Assembly: GCA_001599755.1 (NCBI GenBank)
Contig: BCHX01000003.1
Span: 1,895,289 to 1,959,288, forward strand
Length of the DNA: 64,000 bases
Origin: Gliomastix tumulicola
Taxonomy: Eukaryota; Ascomycota; Sordariomycetes; Hypocreales; Bionectriaceae
Direction of reading: 5' to 3'
In this document: piece by piece, positions 1 through 10,735 of the stretch
Numbering within the stretch: position 1 is the stretch's first letter
How the letters are laid out: the number at the start of each line of letters is the position of its first letter
Notes under the pieces: generated by a model
Databases searched by the model: none
Told to the model about the DNA's origin: nothing
What the model saw: the letters and a program-made list of their open reading frames with translations, nothing else
Position numbers and translations under genes: made by a program

Positions 1-3
1 TCG

Positions 4-25
4 CAGTGTTGGACATCTATCGAAT
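4..25 (+). repeat. left terminal inverted repeat of the hAT element
   Basis: This starts CAGTGTTGGACATC. Its reverse complement matches 4400-4421 except at two positions close to the tip (T/G and T/A). The inner 16 bases are identical. Confidence 0.93.
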
Positions 26-90
26 GGGAATCGTATCGCAAGATTCATTCGACGCCAAGTCTTACGAATGTCGAATCGAATGCCAAGAAA

Positions 91-265
91 TTCGATTCGA
101 ATCGAATCATCCGGGGGCCCATTCGATTCGACTCGAATCATCTGTGGCCCCACTCGATTCGATTCGAATCTTCCTCACTCCCAATCGATTCGACTCGAAT
201 CTTCGCCGTCCCCATTCGATTCGGATCGAATCGAATATAGGGCCCCATTCGATCGAAAATCGATC
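91..265. repeat. left subterminal array of palindromic repeats
   Basis: There are about six units, starting near 91, 121, 152, 183, 214 and 246, with a spacing of 30-31 bp. Each has a core of the form TTCGATTCGAATCGAA or a one- or two-base variant. The core is a 16-base palindrome; the spacers are C-rich or G-rich and not conserved. In hAT elements subterminal repeats are transposase binding sites, so these are probably the contact sites for the N-terminal zinc finger. Confidence 0.85.
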
Positions 266-1267
266 GAATGAGTCGAATGATTGGCGGTCGACCGGCCATT
301 TCTGCCTGGTATCTCCTTGGCGCGTCTTAGCGTGTTTCAACGCGTCTCAACGCGTAAATGCGTCGCCTTCTCGCGTAATTTCAAGTCACAACCCAATCGT
401 AGTAGAAAACCTGTTTCTATCGATCGAATTTCATCCTTCTGGTCACATTATCCTCCTCGAAATATTCTCGCTGCATCCCGTCCTCCCAATTTCATTGAAT
501 CACGACCCAGCCTGGGATAAAGTCACCGCATGGACACATTAGGTCAACGACGTATAATATTCGCTCTCCTCAAGAGCAGAAAACGACAAACATCAGTAGA
601 CCATCGTGGCTTGGGATACGCATGTGCAAACTTGAATTGGCATTCGGAGTATAGGGTAGCGTGATCTTCCACGGCCGGACTGAAGCTTCACCACGAAGCT
701 CTCATCAGTTGACGACGGACGATGTGTAAGTCCAAATAGGGGTCCACCCCGGGGAAGCTCCGCAAGATGCCCCGCTGTGCGCGAAAGGGTTTTGGCCAAT
801 ACATGGCGCCGAATCGACTGAAGCAGGGATTGACCCAGACCTCGGCTGTCCCAGGTTCCTTAGGCATCCCCGGCTCGGCTGGTGGGGAAGGCCAATTTTC
901 GAACAAAGCACCAGGGAGCGAGCGAATCTGCCTGCCTCCTCCCACCCCCAAAGTTTGCGAGCGTCTCCGAGGTCTGGCTCGGAAAGCTAGACATGATGGC
1001 CAACGGTTTACTCGTTTTGCTTCGACCGCCGAGCACGACGGGACTTCGCGCTCGGTGCGTGCCACTGTGATGCGCGTACCGTGGTGATGCGCGTGCGTTG
1101 ACGATGCTAGCCACGCGTTTGGCGTGACGCCTGTGGTAAGAAAAGCTCTTAAGGGGGAGAAGGGGCCGGCGGCGCCCGCCCGGTATGACTGACACTCCCC
1201 AAAGTTGACGCAGCACTGCCCGGTCGGCCGCCTCAAGCGAAGTTCGATTCCCACGAGACGCAACACC

Positions 1268-3988
1268 ATGGACACGACGCTGGACGCGTGCCCCTCGAGC
1301 CCTTCGTCCCTCCTCCGGCCCAGTTCCTCGGAGCGACTCGAATTCTCCTCGTCGCCGCCTCTCGATACGCCCCGGCAGGCTTCGCTGCCGACGACACCGA
1401 CGCCTCGCCCTCGTGGGACGGCGGCCGATTTTATCCAAGCCGACTGGACGCTTTGGGGCCGACAAGAATGGGGCCAGTGGCCGGGGTTTGAGCGCTACGC
1501 GGGCAGGCAGGAGACCAGGGCCTGGTGGCAAGACTACGGGTATCGTGTCGAGGATCACTCTACACGCCGGCAAGGGAACAAGCTGAGGTGGATCTGCGCG
1601 GACTGTTTTGCCAGGGGCTTCAAGAAGAAGTCGGCCTTCAGCTTTGTCTGCTCGACCGGGATCTCGATCAAGAAACACCTTCGCGAATCGCACGGCATCG
1701 TGGTACGTCGAGCTGATCCCACGGTCCTTCCTATACTAATTGCGCAGGGCCCGGGCGTCGCGCCGTGCCACCGAGGCGAGGAGAGTCTGCGCAACCAAGC
1801 GATCACGCGTTTCATGGGCGCCGACCTGACGAATCCGAATGACCAGTTCCTCCTGGGCAAGCTACGCGCTCACTTCAGCCTCAAAGGGCTCCGCATGCTC
1901 CTCCTCGACTGGATTACCTATCACAACCTGCCATTCCAGACGATCCATTCGGAACGGTTCCAGCGAATCCTTCTATATGGAAACCCACTCCTGGAGAGCA
2001 GCCACATACCCTCCGCCAAGACGCTGCTCCGCATGCTGGAGTCCGAGTATAGAGGCGCTGTTGGACCGGTGACGGAGGTCTTGCGCAGCGCTCGATCGCA
2101 GATCCACTTTTCGTTTGATGGGTGGACGTCGAAACAGCACAGCTCGTTCCTGGGCATCAACGCCCAGTTCGTGGACCGGGATTTTGCACAGCACCGCGTG
2201 CTCCTTGGGCTGCGGCCCCTCCGCGGGCGGCACACAGGCCTGTCGCTGGCGGACGAAGTGGCAGATACGCTCGCGTTCTGGCACATCGAGGGTCCGGACA
2301 GGGTCGGCTACTTCACGCTTGACAACGCGGCCAGCAACGACACCTGCATGAAGGCACTTGCAACGGAACATAACTTCTGTCCTGAGGAGCGGCGGGTTCG
2401 ATGTGCCGGACACATCTTCAACCTCTGCGTGCGGGCCATGCTCTACGGGTCGAAGGGGGAGGATTTTGGGGCGATTATCAGGGCCGATGGGGACGATGAA
2501 GAGGAGGAGGACATGGAGGACCGGCTCGACCATGTTGTTGATGAAGCGCTGCGTGACGAAGGGGAAGAGGGTGCTGATGGCGCGGCGGCGGGGGTGGAGA
2601 TGGATGTTGTGGAGGACTTCGCATCGGCCCATCCGGCGCCCGATGAGATCAACGACACGACCTTTCTAGAGTATAGTCAGCATGGGGCTCCGGGAATGCT
2701 TCACAACATCGGCGTACAGCTACGGACAAGCCCGCAGCTGTATGAGCAGTTTCTCCAGTCTCAGCGCAAGGAGTCTGGCAAGGCGTCGACGCTCAACTGG
2801 GTCTTCAACAACGCTACGCGGTGGGACTCGGACATGCGCATGATGGAGAGGGCGCTCCTGCTCCGGCCTGCGCTCAATACGTTCTTCAACGACGTCCAGA
2901 ATCGGTGGGAGAGTGAGGGCGGTGCGGAGAGGGCCAGGCCGGCCATTCTACAATATCGGCTCGGTTCGTACGACTGGCGCGTCATCGAGGTCCTTGTGAA
3001 ACTCCTGAAGCCTTTTGCGATCGCGAGCAAACAGTTGCAAGGCAATGGCGTTCCTGGGGAACGATCGACTTGCGGTAGCTTCGACGAGTACTTTCCCGTC
3101 GTCGAGATGCTCCTAGACCATCTGGAGAGTGCGATCGAGGGCACGGTATACGACGAGGTGGCCGACGAGGCGACCGGGGCGAGGAAGGATGTTGAGTGGG
3201 CTGTGTACGAAGGTCTCGACCAAAGGACTCGTAGATTGCTCAAGGTGTTCATCAAACTGGGGTGGAAGAAGCTGCATAAGTACTATGACCTGCTGACTGG
3301 TGCTGCTTACGTGGGGGCCGTTGTTTTCAATCCCGCCAAGAAGTGGCGCCTTCTCGATCTACTGTGGTCACGGGTGCCTTCGCAGAAGGCCAAGGGTTGG
3401 CGCTGCGACTACGAGCGACGGCTGCTAGAGATATGGGACGCGTACCGCGAGCGCGAGATTGACAACACGGTGGTTCAGTCGGCTGACGCTCCTATGGACT
3501 ACATTGAGCGGAGGCTGGCGAGGAGCGTGACAGGCTTGGTGGGCACGCCAGACTCCGGTCCCGCGGCACCAAGCCGTTACAAGGGAGGACGCAAGGCGAG
3601 GCAGGGGCCTGGGATGGCGATGGACGATGAGTATGCGCGATATTGCGCGGAGGATACTGTGAACAGCCATCACTATCGTAGTAGGCCTATCGATTGGTGG
3701 AAGATCAACGCGGGACGGTATCCACGACTGTCTGTGATGGCGGTTGACATGCTGAGTATTCCTTCGTCATCAGCCGAGAGCGAAAGGACGTTCAGCAGTG
3801 CTGGGCGGATGATGGGGCCGCTGAGGAATCGAATGAGGAGAGAGGTAGTGGCGATGGCGCAGTGCGTTCGATCGTGGAGTCAGGCTGGCCTCTACAGGCC
3901 GTCCTTGCCGCTTCTGGGCGTAGATGATGAAAGATGGGTGGATGCTTTAGCATCGATTCAAGATATGCAAGATATAGAGGACGAATAG
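1268..3988 (+). CDS. hAT transposase with BED-like zinc finger
   Basis: This is the enzyme that would cut and paste the surrounding element. The ATG at 1268 has a strong context (ACACCATGG); the open frame runs 63 bases further upstream without an ATG. The unspliced product is 906 residues. It has a BED-like finger near residues 108-143 (CADC then HLRESH), an RNase-H-like catalytic core with DGWTS at D284 and LDNAASND at D352, a hAT-specific CAGH motif soon after, and a C-terminal dimerisation domain at about 825-870 containing SSSAESERTFSSAG, which probably holds the third acidic residue. An acidic stretch (about 400-450) follows the CAGH motif. No stop or frameshift is present. A 45-bp candidate intron at 1703-1747 is in frame, so both spliced (891 aa) and unspliced forms would be readable. 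Confidence 0.92.
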   Translation: MDTTLDACPSSPSSLLRPSSSERLEFSSSPPLDTPRQASLPTTPTPRPRGTAADFIQADWTLWGRQEWGQWPGFERYAGRQETRAWWQDYGYRVEDHSTRRQGNKLRWICADCFARGFKKKSAFSFVCSTGISIKKHLRESHGIVVRRADPTVLPILIAQGPGVAPCHRGEESLRNQAITRFMGADLTNPNDQFLLGKLRAHFSLKGLRMLLLDWITYHNLPFQTIHSERFQRILLYGNPLLESSHIPSAKTLLRMLESEYRGAVGPVTEVLRSARSQIHFSFDGWTSKQHSSFLGINAQFVDRDFAQHRVLLGLRPLRGRHTGLSLADEVADTLAFWHIEGPDRVGYFTLDNAASNDTCMKALATEHNFCPEERRVRCAGHIFNLCVRAMLYGSKGEDFGAIIRADGDDEEEEDMEDRLDHVVDEALRDEGEEGADGAAAGVEMDVVEDFASAHPAPDEINDTTFLEYSQHGAPGMLHNIGVQLRTSPQLYEQFLQSQRKESGKASTLNWVFNNATRWDSDMRMMERALLLRPALNTFFNDVQNRWESEGGAERARPAILQYRLGSYDWRVIEVLVKLLKPFAIASKQLQGNGVPGERSTCGSFDEYFPVVEMLLDHLESAIEGTVYDEVADEATGARKDVEWAVYEGLDQRTRRLLKVFIKLGWKKLHKYYDLLTGAAYVGAVVFNPAKKWRLLDLLWSRVPSQKAKGWRCDYERRLLEIWDAYREREIDNTVVQSADAPMDYIERRLARSVTGLVGTPDSGPAAPSRYKGGRKARQGPGMAMDDEYARYCAEDTVNSHHYRSRPIDWWKINAGRYPRLSVMAVDMLSIPSSSAESERTFSSAGRMMGPLRNRMRREVVAMAQCVRSWSQAGLYRPSLPLLGVDDERWVDALASIQDMQDIEDE
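1703..1747 (+). other. candidate in-frame intron in the transposase
   Basis: The segment starts GTACGT, carries TACTAAT 10 bases before its end and ends GCGCAG, a good fungal intron. Its length is 45 bp, in phase 0 and with no stop, so splicing removes 15 residues just after the zinc finger without changing the frame. Confidence 0.55.
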
Positions 3989-4173
3989 TGGATGCAGTCT
4001 CAGACGTGCCGATTCCGCCTGCCCAGGCAAACAAGATACCTATGAGCCTTGCACAATGTGGTAGCTGTATTTCGTACGACGTACCGACCGAGCCAGTCTG
4101 TAATACCGCCGGCGTGATGAGCTGCTTAGTCATTCATTCGATCGAATCGACAGCGAATTCGATGAAGCTTGGC

Positions 4174-4380
4174 ATTCGATTCGCATCGAATCTACAAGAG
4201 GCACCATCGAGTCGCATCGAATCTGCTGAGGCTCTGTTCGATTCGTATCGAATCTGCAGGGGGCTTGTTCGATTCGCTTCGAATCTACCGAGGCCGTATT
4301 CGATTCGCTTCGAATCTATGGAGGACCCGCTCGATTCGATTCGAATCGATTGGGGTCCCATTCGAATCGAATGCCAAGAA
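4174..4380. repeat. right subterminal array of palindromic repeats
   Basis: There are six units, starting near 4174, 4205, 4237, 4268, 4299 and 4330, with a spacing of 31-32 bp and the same TTCGATTCG..TCGAATC core as the left array. A further 19-base block, TCGAATCGAATGCCAAGAA, lies at 4362-4380. It also occurs at 71-89 in the same (direct) orientation, which is unusual because everything else at the two ends is inverted. Confidence 0.85.
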
Positions 4381-4399
4381 GTGGCGTTCGATTCGACGT

Positions 4400-4421
4400 A
4401 TTCGATAGATGTCCATCCCTG
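4400..4421 (-). repeat. right terminal inverted repeat of the hAT element
   Basis: Read on the minus strand this starts CAGGGATGGACATC, matching the left end at 20 of 22 positions. It is followed directly by the presumed 8-bp target duplication at 4422-4429. Confidence 0.93.
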
Positions 4422-4939
4422 CATCGTCGTCCCCGGTCCAACCCTCCACCTTGCTGTCATGCCCCCCTAAAGGAGGCCGACATCAGTATGGATATTGTGG
4501 ACGGGAATAGCAAGTAGGCACGTCGGAGCAAGCCAGCGGAACTGACGGTCAGCTTGATCAACGTCTTTCCCGAGTACACATTACTTGCGCGCCTTTGCCA
4601 GAGGCTGAGCGAACACGGGGAGTTTCCGGGTACGGATAGAGCGCAAAACAAGCGAGGCCACCCGGCGCCAACCTTACCGCTCAAGATGATAGAGGCATCT
4701 GCCGAGCCGACATAAATTCGAAGGATACGGGCGGGGCATCAGAAATGGCTTCCGGGCTATTCTCGAGGCCAAAAAGGCATTCCAGTCTATCGACCGCAGG
4801 CCCCCGCAATCGCCATGTCGAACCATATGTTCGCAGAACATCTCGCAGAAGCAGTGATCCCATGGAAAGCGAGCGAATTGAAGCCCTGGTGAGGCAACTT
4901 TAAATCACGCGCTGCAACTTGTCTCCTATCACTAACATC
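4422..4939. other. right hAT target duplication, then no recognisable gene
   Basis: The first 8 bases (CATCGTCG) are the presumed target-site duplication. The rest holds only short unsupported frames and no repeat or RNA that I can recognise. Confidence 0.5.
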
Positions 4940-5053
4940 TGTTGGAAGGAACGGGTCCACGTGACCTGTGGACCGGCACTAGACCGGTCCAACTATCAGA
5001 CCTTCCTGTAGATTCTAGACCTTACAATCAATCAACTACTTCATAATACAACA
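4940..5053. mobile_element. solo LTR (short LTR retrotransposon remnant)
   Basis: The block begins TGTTGG and ends ACAACA, the TG..CA ends of an LTR with a 5-bp inverted tip (TGTTG/CAACA). It is flanked on both sides by the same five bases, ACATC, at 4935-4939 and 5054-5058. A 5-bp duplication around one LTR-like unit is what LTR-LTR recombination leaves behind. The length of 114 bp is short, so a TRIM-type element is possible. TGTTGGA starts are common in fungal Copia LTRs, but family assignment is inference. Confidence 0.72.
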
Positions 5054-6175
5054 ACATCTACCCGCCCTAGCCGTATTCCTCATCGCGGCAACAAGCAACT
5101 TCATACGATTCATGCATTTCACATCGGCTCACGATATGGATATTACCTGGAGGTAAAGACGGGAAAAGATTCAGAATGAATTGGCCGACTAAGACGAAGG
5201 AGAAAATCGATCTGGAGGATAAAGACTGTCAAGCGAATGGTGCCAGCTACAAGTCTCTAGAAGAAAGGAAGGGCTGTCATGTGACCCTTCGGAGGGGGAG
5301 ACCGATGAAGTGCCTGCGACCTCGCGCCGTGCTCGCAAGGCGTCCGCTCGAGAACACGTCCCTGCTCCCGAAGATCTTGCTGCGTTAGTGCTTACTATTC
5401 TCCTCCATTTCGCTCGCTAATCCTCGGTTGTAGTCGCTCTTCTGTTTGCGCCCGTTGCCTGCGCTCCCTTAAGGATTGGCGCCCAACTGGGGGCCTCTAT
5501 CGTCTCACGCACTCTCTCCCATCTCTTATGACACCCTCCAGCTCCATAGCAGCCCCAATGTAGGGACGGAACCTCCGCGAGCGAGCCACTTCGACGCCTA
5601 GCAACGCGGTGATGAGGGCGACTCCAGAAAGACACGAGGCCACGGAGAGATGAAGTTCATATGGATATTGTCACGGCTGGATGGATGGATCTGGGACACA
5701 GAGATGTGATATGTAGGATGGATCATTGACAGACTCTCTGCCTGGAAGCAGCGGTCTGTGTCTATCTGGCATCTATGGATTGGACCTTCCTCGTCCGTCC
5801 TAGGTCCATCACAGAAATCGTACTATAGTAGACAGCACTAATGGATGTACAATGGCAAAGGTGGACTTACAATGAGACCCCCTTGCGCGAAAATAACCCC
5901 CACCTAAAAATCAACAAATGCAACGCGCAAACAAGCACGCGTTGCAACCTCACTTCAGATTCACCTAAGCTCATCTGCAATTGAGTATCTCCCTTGGGGG
6001 GTCTACGAGGTTCTTAGGGCTTAATTTCACCTCTAAAAGTGGACCCCCCCCACAACTCAGGCAAAAGCCCGCCACCTCGCCCTTTCAAACTCACCTTTCT
6101 CCCCTCCTCGTTCAACCACACTCCACACATCCCTCCCCCGAGGCTGCAATTGAGCAGCAGAGCAACGAAGACGAG
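5054..6175. other. intergenic, no supported gene
   Basis: After the solo LTR duplication there is a short frame at 5176-5388 and, in another frame, a stretch encoding acidic and Arg-rich residues (about 5280-5400). Neither matches anything I know. A repeated GGATGGAT run lies near 5680. The last 250 bases are the presumed promoter and 5' leader of the helicase gene. Confidence 0.4.
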
Positions 6176-9100
6176 ATGGAGGTAAGCACTGACAAAAGCA
6201 TCGCGAGCTCTGGTTTCATGTCCACTAACTAATATTCTTCAAGGCGCTTCGTGAAATCGACGCCTTGTTCAACAAGGATGGCGGCGAGCGTAATGACTGG
6301 ATTGCGGCTAGACGTGTTCATGTCTCTCTTGGCGATACTCCAATCACCATGAAGGATGAGAGTCTCAGCAAAGCAGCACGTCAAGACAAGACGATCAAGC
6401 CTTTCATCGAGGGAGAGGTCACCACACATTGCGCCGACCACGAACACATGTCCGTGCACATCAAGCTTTACATTCGTGGCCTTCCTGATCTGCACGATCA
6501 GTTGGTTGGACGACTGTACTTCTTTGGAAAGCATATTCAGTCGTGCACCCTCTCCCGCCACGAACAGAATCCTCCTGAGCCCTTTGCGTCGCTTGGCTAG
6601 AAGCTTAGCCACCAAGGTTGTTCTGTGATGACCTTTAACGTGTCAAGGATCCATCTTGCTTTGGAGTTTGGTGTCATCTATCGCCTCTCCAAGTACAGTG
6701 AGGCGGTTGAAGCTATTCAGCACCTCAAAGACATTCGCAAATTGATCCAGAGCGAGAGCTGCCCTCAATATCTCCATCTTGCCTTTGCGGAAGGTTCCTC
6801 GGAGTTCATCGAACAGTATCAGCTATGCATCAGCTTTCGAGCCAACGAAGACCATGAGCAAGAGCCCCTCTCGAAGTACTTCAAACACTCGCCGACGACG
6901 AAATCTCTCAGTGTCCGAGAATGTGCCATGCCTGGAACCCCAGAGTTTCCCACCAACGTCCGTGGCGCCCGCCTGATTCACTTTGCGGACTCGGCACAGT
7001 ACCTCCTTCACAACGTCTATGGAGCTGTTTTTGATGCATCCCTCGAGGCCGCCCAGATCGAGGCCCTGGAGACCGAGACAATGGACGCATTTGCCATCGA
7101 GCTGCCGCATGTGATTGATCAGAGGTACTTCCTTTTGGTTGTCGACCCCGCTGGCAAGCAGTCTCTCTTGCCTAAGCTGGGCGATTCATGCTGCGTGTCC
7201 ATCGAAGGCACCTCTTTCGGACCTTCTCAGGATGATCTCACTCAGCTGAGCAACGACATTTGGGCAGCCTACATCCAGTATGCCCCCAGGAATAGCGATG
7301 CATTCATGAGCGGCATGCGGGAGGCGATCGGCGATCGGCTTCACAACCTCGGCGACGATGAGCTTGTAGAGCTCCGGGCAGCTGATGAAACAGACGATGC
7401 TGACGATCGTCTGGCCATGTGCCCTGTCCTCGATGCATGGCTTTCAGCTCGTCAGGACCGCATCGTCATTCCATTTGGTGAAGACTCCAAGCCATGGCTA
7501 AGAGCTATGCGAGCAGATTTGCCGCTAGCATTCCTGAAGCCTGACCAGCAGACATATCTTGTCTACCGCCCAACAGAGAAGGCGGACGTTGATGAGCGCG
7601 GGCTCAAGCCTCTGAAGGCTTTCAACCTTGGCTTGCACACTGCTGCGGTCGGTCAAACCATTGGGAACTTCATGCAGCAAGTCCTGTCGAGCGCTCCAAG
7701 CAGCGTCGTTATCAGGCGCCAGTCGTCGGACAAGAAGTTGCAGGCTCAGATACACGCAGTCAATGCGTTGCACTACCCACCCTCTGCTCGGCCACACGAA
7801 CCATCACAAGCATCTGTCACTGCCTACAACTACCTGCTTCACTTCGAGGCCTCCAACTTCGTCAACCTCCTGGAGATTATTCCATCTCTCGGCAGTGTTG
7901 TTGAGGGACGCGACACCGCTCCGGACTTCCTGAAGACCGAATTCAAGGCGATGAACAAGCCTATGCAGCAGGCTTTTCGCAATCTGTCCAAAATTCCGGC
8001 TGGAGTTCTTCACCTACCTGGCGCCGCAGGATGCGGCAAGACATACTTCCTAGAGCGTCTCATCCTTGCCTGTCACTTCGGAGCGTGCGGCAACGTCAGT
8101 GTGTCCGAGGCAAAGCGTTCCAATTTTCGCACTCTCCTAATACAGGATAGCAACGCTGGCGTCGAGACATTGGTCTCACGCCTTGTCGATACCTATGAGT
8201 CAATCGGCCTGACTGATGCTCCCCCAGTCATGCGTCTGTATGCCGTCCAAGGCGAACTAAAGGCCATGATGGGGAAGGAACAGAAAGCTGTTGCGCTCTT
8301 TGACGAGGATGCTGCCCATAGCGCCTCTGAGTCCACAAACTTGGAGCATGCATTCCTTGCATCCCGTGCTCTATCGCTCGCTTCCATCCAAGCTGATGCT
8401 GCCCGGACTTCCCGAATGAAGAGACGTGTAAACACACATCTATCTCTGACCGCCTATGCCCTTCGTGAGTACAACGCTCACAAGGATGAGAACGTCTACC
8501 AACCCCTCAAGGATCTCCTATCAAAGTATGATACTGAGGAGATGTCCGAGGAGGATATGGCGTGTCTTAGAGGGGAGATCCTATATCTCTATTCTCGCAC
8601 TCTTCGGGACTTCGGTGGCATCATCGTTGCCACGGTCACTGGATGCGCGTCTCCCTTGGTCCGCGAGAATTTCTCGCCGGACCTCGTCCTGATGGATGAG
8701 GGTGGCATGCTCCATGAGCTCAGCACGTTGGTCCCCATCGCGCATTATAGTCCTCATGCTTGGATCATCACCGGCGATGTCGCCCAGAGGCCACCACACG
8801 CTACTGTAGAGCACAACCTTGGCCCAGGCCGAACGTCATCTAATCCCTACATCGAACAGCTCACACTGTCACAGTTGGGTCGTGCTGGCGAAGCTGGAAG
8901 TTCCGCGGGATACCTCCATGTGAACAAACGCACCTTTGGCGATGGGCTTGACATTGCCAATGATTTGCAGTACAGCGGCGCCATGGTTACCGGTGCTGCC
9001 AGCGACACAAACACGCTGTTCCCCCCTGCACTCGTCCAGCTGACCAAGAAAGTCTCGTCGAACATCAGCGAGACTTTGACTGAGCGTAATGGCATGATCA

Positions 9101-9954
9101 TGGTTGAGCTCGGTACCGCCAAGGCTCGTCGTCAGGGCACTTCGCAAACAAACCCCATTCAGCGCATGTGGACTCTGCAGCAGGCTGTCGACATGGTCAA
9201 AGATGACAGCCTCACAGGCCTTGGCAAAAATGAGGGCAAGCCTGCTGACATCATGATTCTGAGCCTTTACAAAGCTCAAACTGACGGCTATCTCATTGCA
9301 CTTGATCAGTTGGAAGATGCAGGCTCCATCACTGCAGAGCAGCGCGAACGCCTCCGCGTCAAAACCTTGGATGCCGCACAAGGTGACGAGGCTGACGTTG
9401 TCTACGTCGATTTTGTCACTGTCGATCACCCGCTGTTCACTGCAGCCTCATACCGACAAGCACTCCTCCTGACGCGTTCTCGTGGGCCTACCGTATTGGT
9501 CATGAACCGTGGTATGTTCGTTGGCCGCACTGATTCAAATTCCATGCGCCGCGCCCACACAATCTGGTCCCTCTGGAAGCAGTTCAGCTTCCACCCTGCC
9601 GAAAAGGTCACAGCTGTTCGTCTTTGGCCCGACTCCTTCGGTCCCGAGTATGCCCTTACATCAGACACGGATGCCATCGGCGAGGATGGCCTGCCCGACT
9701 GGGAATGCGAAAGAGCGAAATGTAAGGAGGGCAGACACAGAGCATGTGACTGCCCCAATCGCAAGTGCTTGAATTGCTTCACCAAGGGACATAGCGCCTC
9801 CGAATGTACCAAACCGGTTTGCTGCTCGCGTTGCGGCCACGACTCCCATTGGGATATCGATTGTATTACCCCCACCAAGGAATATCTCTGCCTACTTTGT
9901 GGAGAGCAGGGTCACAATGCTCGTGCTTGCCCCTGCGAACACTCACGGCAGTGA
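6176..9954 (+). CDS. UPF1-like SF1 helicase with C-terminal CCHC zinc knuckles
   Basis: Main frame: ATG at 6628 to 9954, 1108 residues. It has a Walker A GAAGCGKT near residue 470, a DEGG Walker B near 690, GDVAQ (motif III) near 716, TLDAAQGDEADVV (motif V) near 912, LLLTRSRG (motif VI) near 948, and three CX2CX4HX4C knuckles at about 1047-1100. This is an AAA_11/AAA_12-type nucleic-acid helicase; the knuckles suggest RNA or single-strand DNA binding. A likely 5' part precedes it in the same frame: ATG 6176, intron 6182-6243 (GTAAGC..CTAACTAAT..AAG), then an exon ending at a TAG at 6598-6600, ten codons before the main ATG. Whether the TAG is removed by a second intron (weak donors at 6516 or 6543, acceptor at 6608), read through, or breaks the gene is unresolved. 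Related decayed copies occur near 13 and 46 kb, so it belongs to a duplicating family. Confidence 0.82.
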
Positions 9955-10735
9955 TGATCATGGAGGAGCGATGGATGATCGCCAGCACGACATGGGAAAC
10001 GTCGACTGGTGAAGGACGTGAAATGTCGGTTTACTAGGGCGATGCATTCGTGGCCTAAGGCCGGAGCCGGATAGATGAAGACGAGAAGAGGGGAGCACTG
10101 GAAGCTCTTCAAAGACATGAAAACAATGAAAGATAAAATAAAATAAGATCAAAAGGGGAGATCAGCTGGGCGGGAGATGGCGGTGGAGGACCATATAATT
10201 CTGAATCACGTAACAGATTCCATAGATCAATCAACTTGGTCTGAACCATCGTGCATTGTTACAATGATGAAATGTGAGCGAGTCTTTGCAACAGTACATC
10301 GTGTGATCACTGGCAGACATTCAAGAGAACGTAGCTCTCTGCATACATACGCCGCAGATTTACTGGCCAAATCAGGAAGACAGTACATGGCATTTGTGAC
10401 GAGTTTCCGAATGAACCAGCCCGATTCGTAGGCAGTCGGCGAGCACGTCAAAAAAGGCATAGCGTTCTTGGACAGCAGGCAGCAAGGCTGAGACCAACTT
10501 ACAAACCCCTGCCAGCAGTGGGACGGTTGAAATTGATGCCCTGTTCGAAATTCGATGCTGCGCGGCGAACTTTCCCATTTAGATCAATCGAAACTCGAGA
10601 ACGGCCGAGTGCGGGGGCTGATATTGCTGGGAAAATTAAAAAGCATTAAAAATACAAATGTTTGAATTTGTTGTGGGCGTTTGAGCGCACTCGTTTTTCT
10701 TGCATCGTCAATGAGGCTCCCTTGTATTGGGGCAG
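9955..10735. other. intergenic, no supported gene
   Basis: This holds the helicase 3' region with an A-rich stretch (about 10125-10150) that may carry polyadenylation signals. Only short unsupported frames follow. Confidence 0.4.

Larger units (their letters stand above)
4..4421 (+). mobile_element. complete hAT-superfamily DNA transposon
   Basis: The two ends form a 22-bp terminal inverted repeat (4-25 and 4400-4421) that starts with CAG and matches at 20 of 22 positions. The 8 bases after the right end (4422-4429) are CATCGTCG; only the last three bases of the left flank are in the window, and they are TCG, as an 8-bp duplication requires. Inside lie subterminal arrays of palindromic repeats at both ends and a single intact hAT transposase frame. 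Ends of the CAG type, an 8-bp duplication and a C-terminal hAT dimerisation domain together fix the superfamily. At 4418 bp with no visible break, the element could be autonomous. Upstream sequence would be needed to see the whole left duplication. Confidence 0.93.

Noticed and set aside
860..2632. Minus-strand frames within the hAT element
   Set aside because: Shadows of the transposase frame; no start context, introns or domain.
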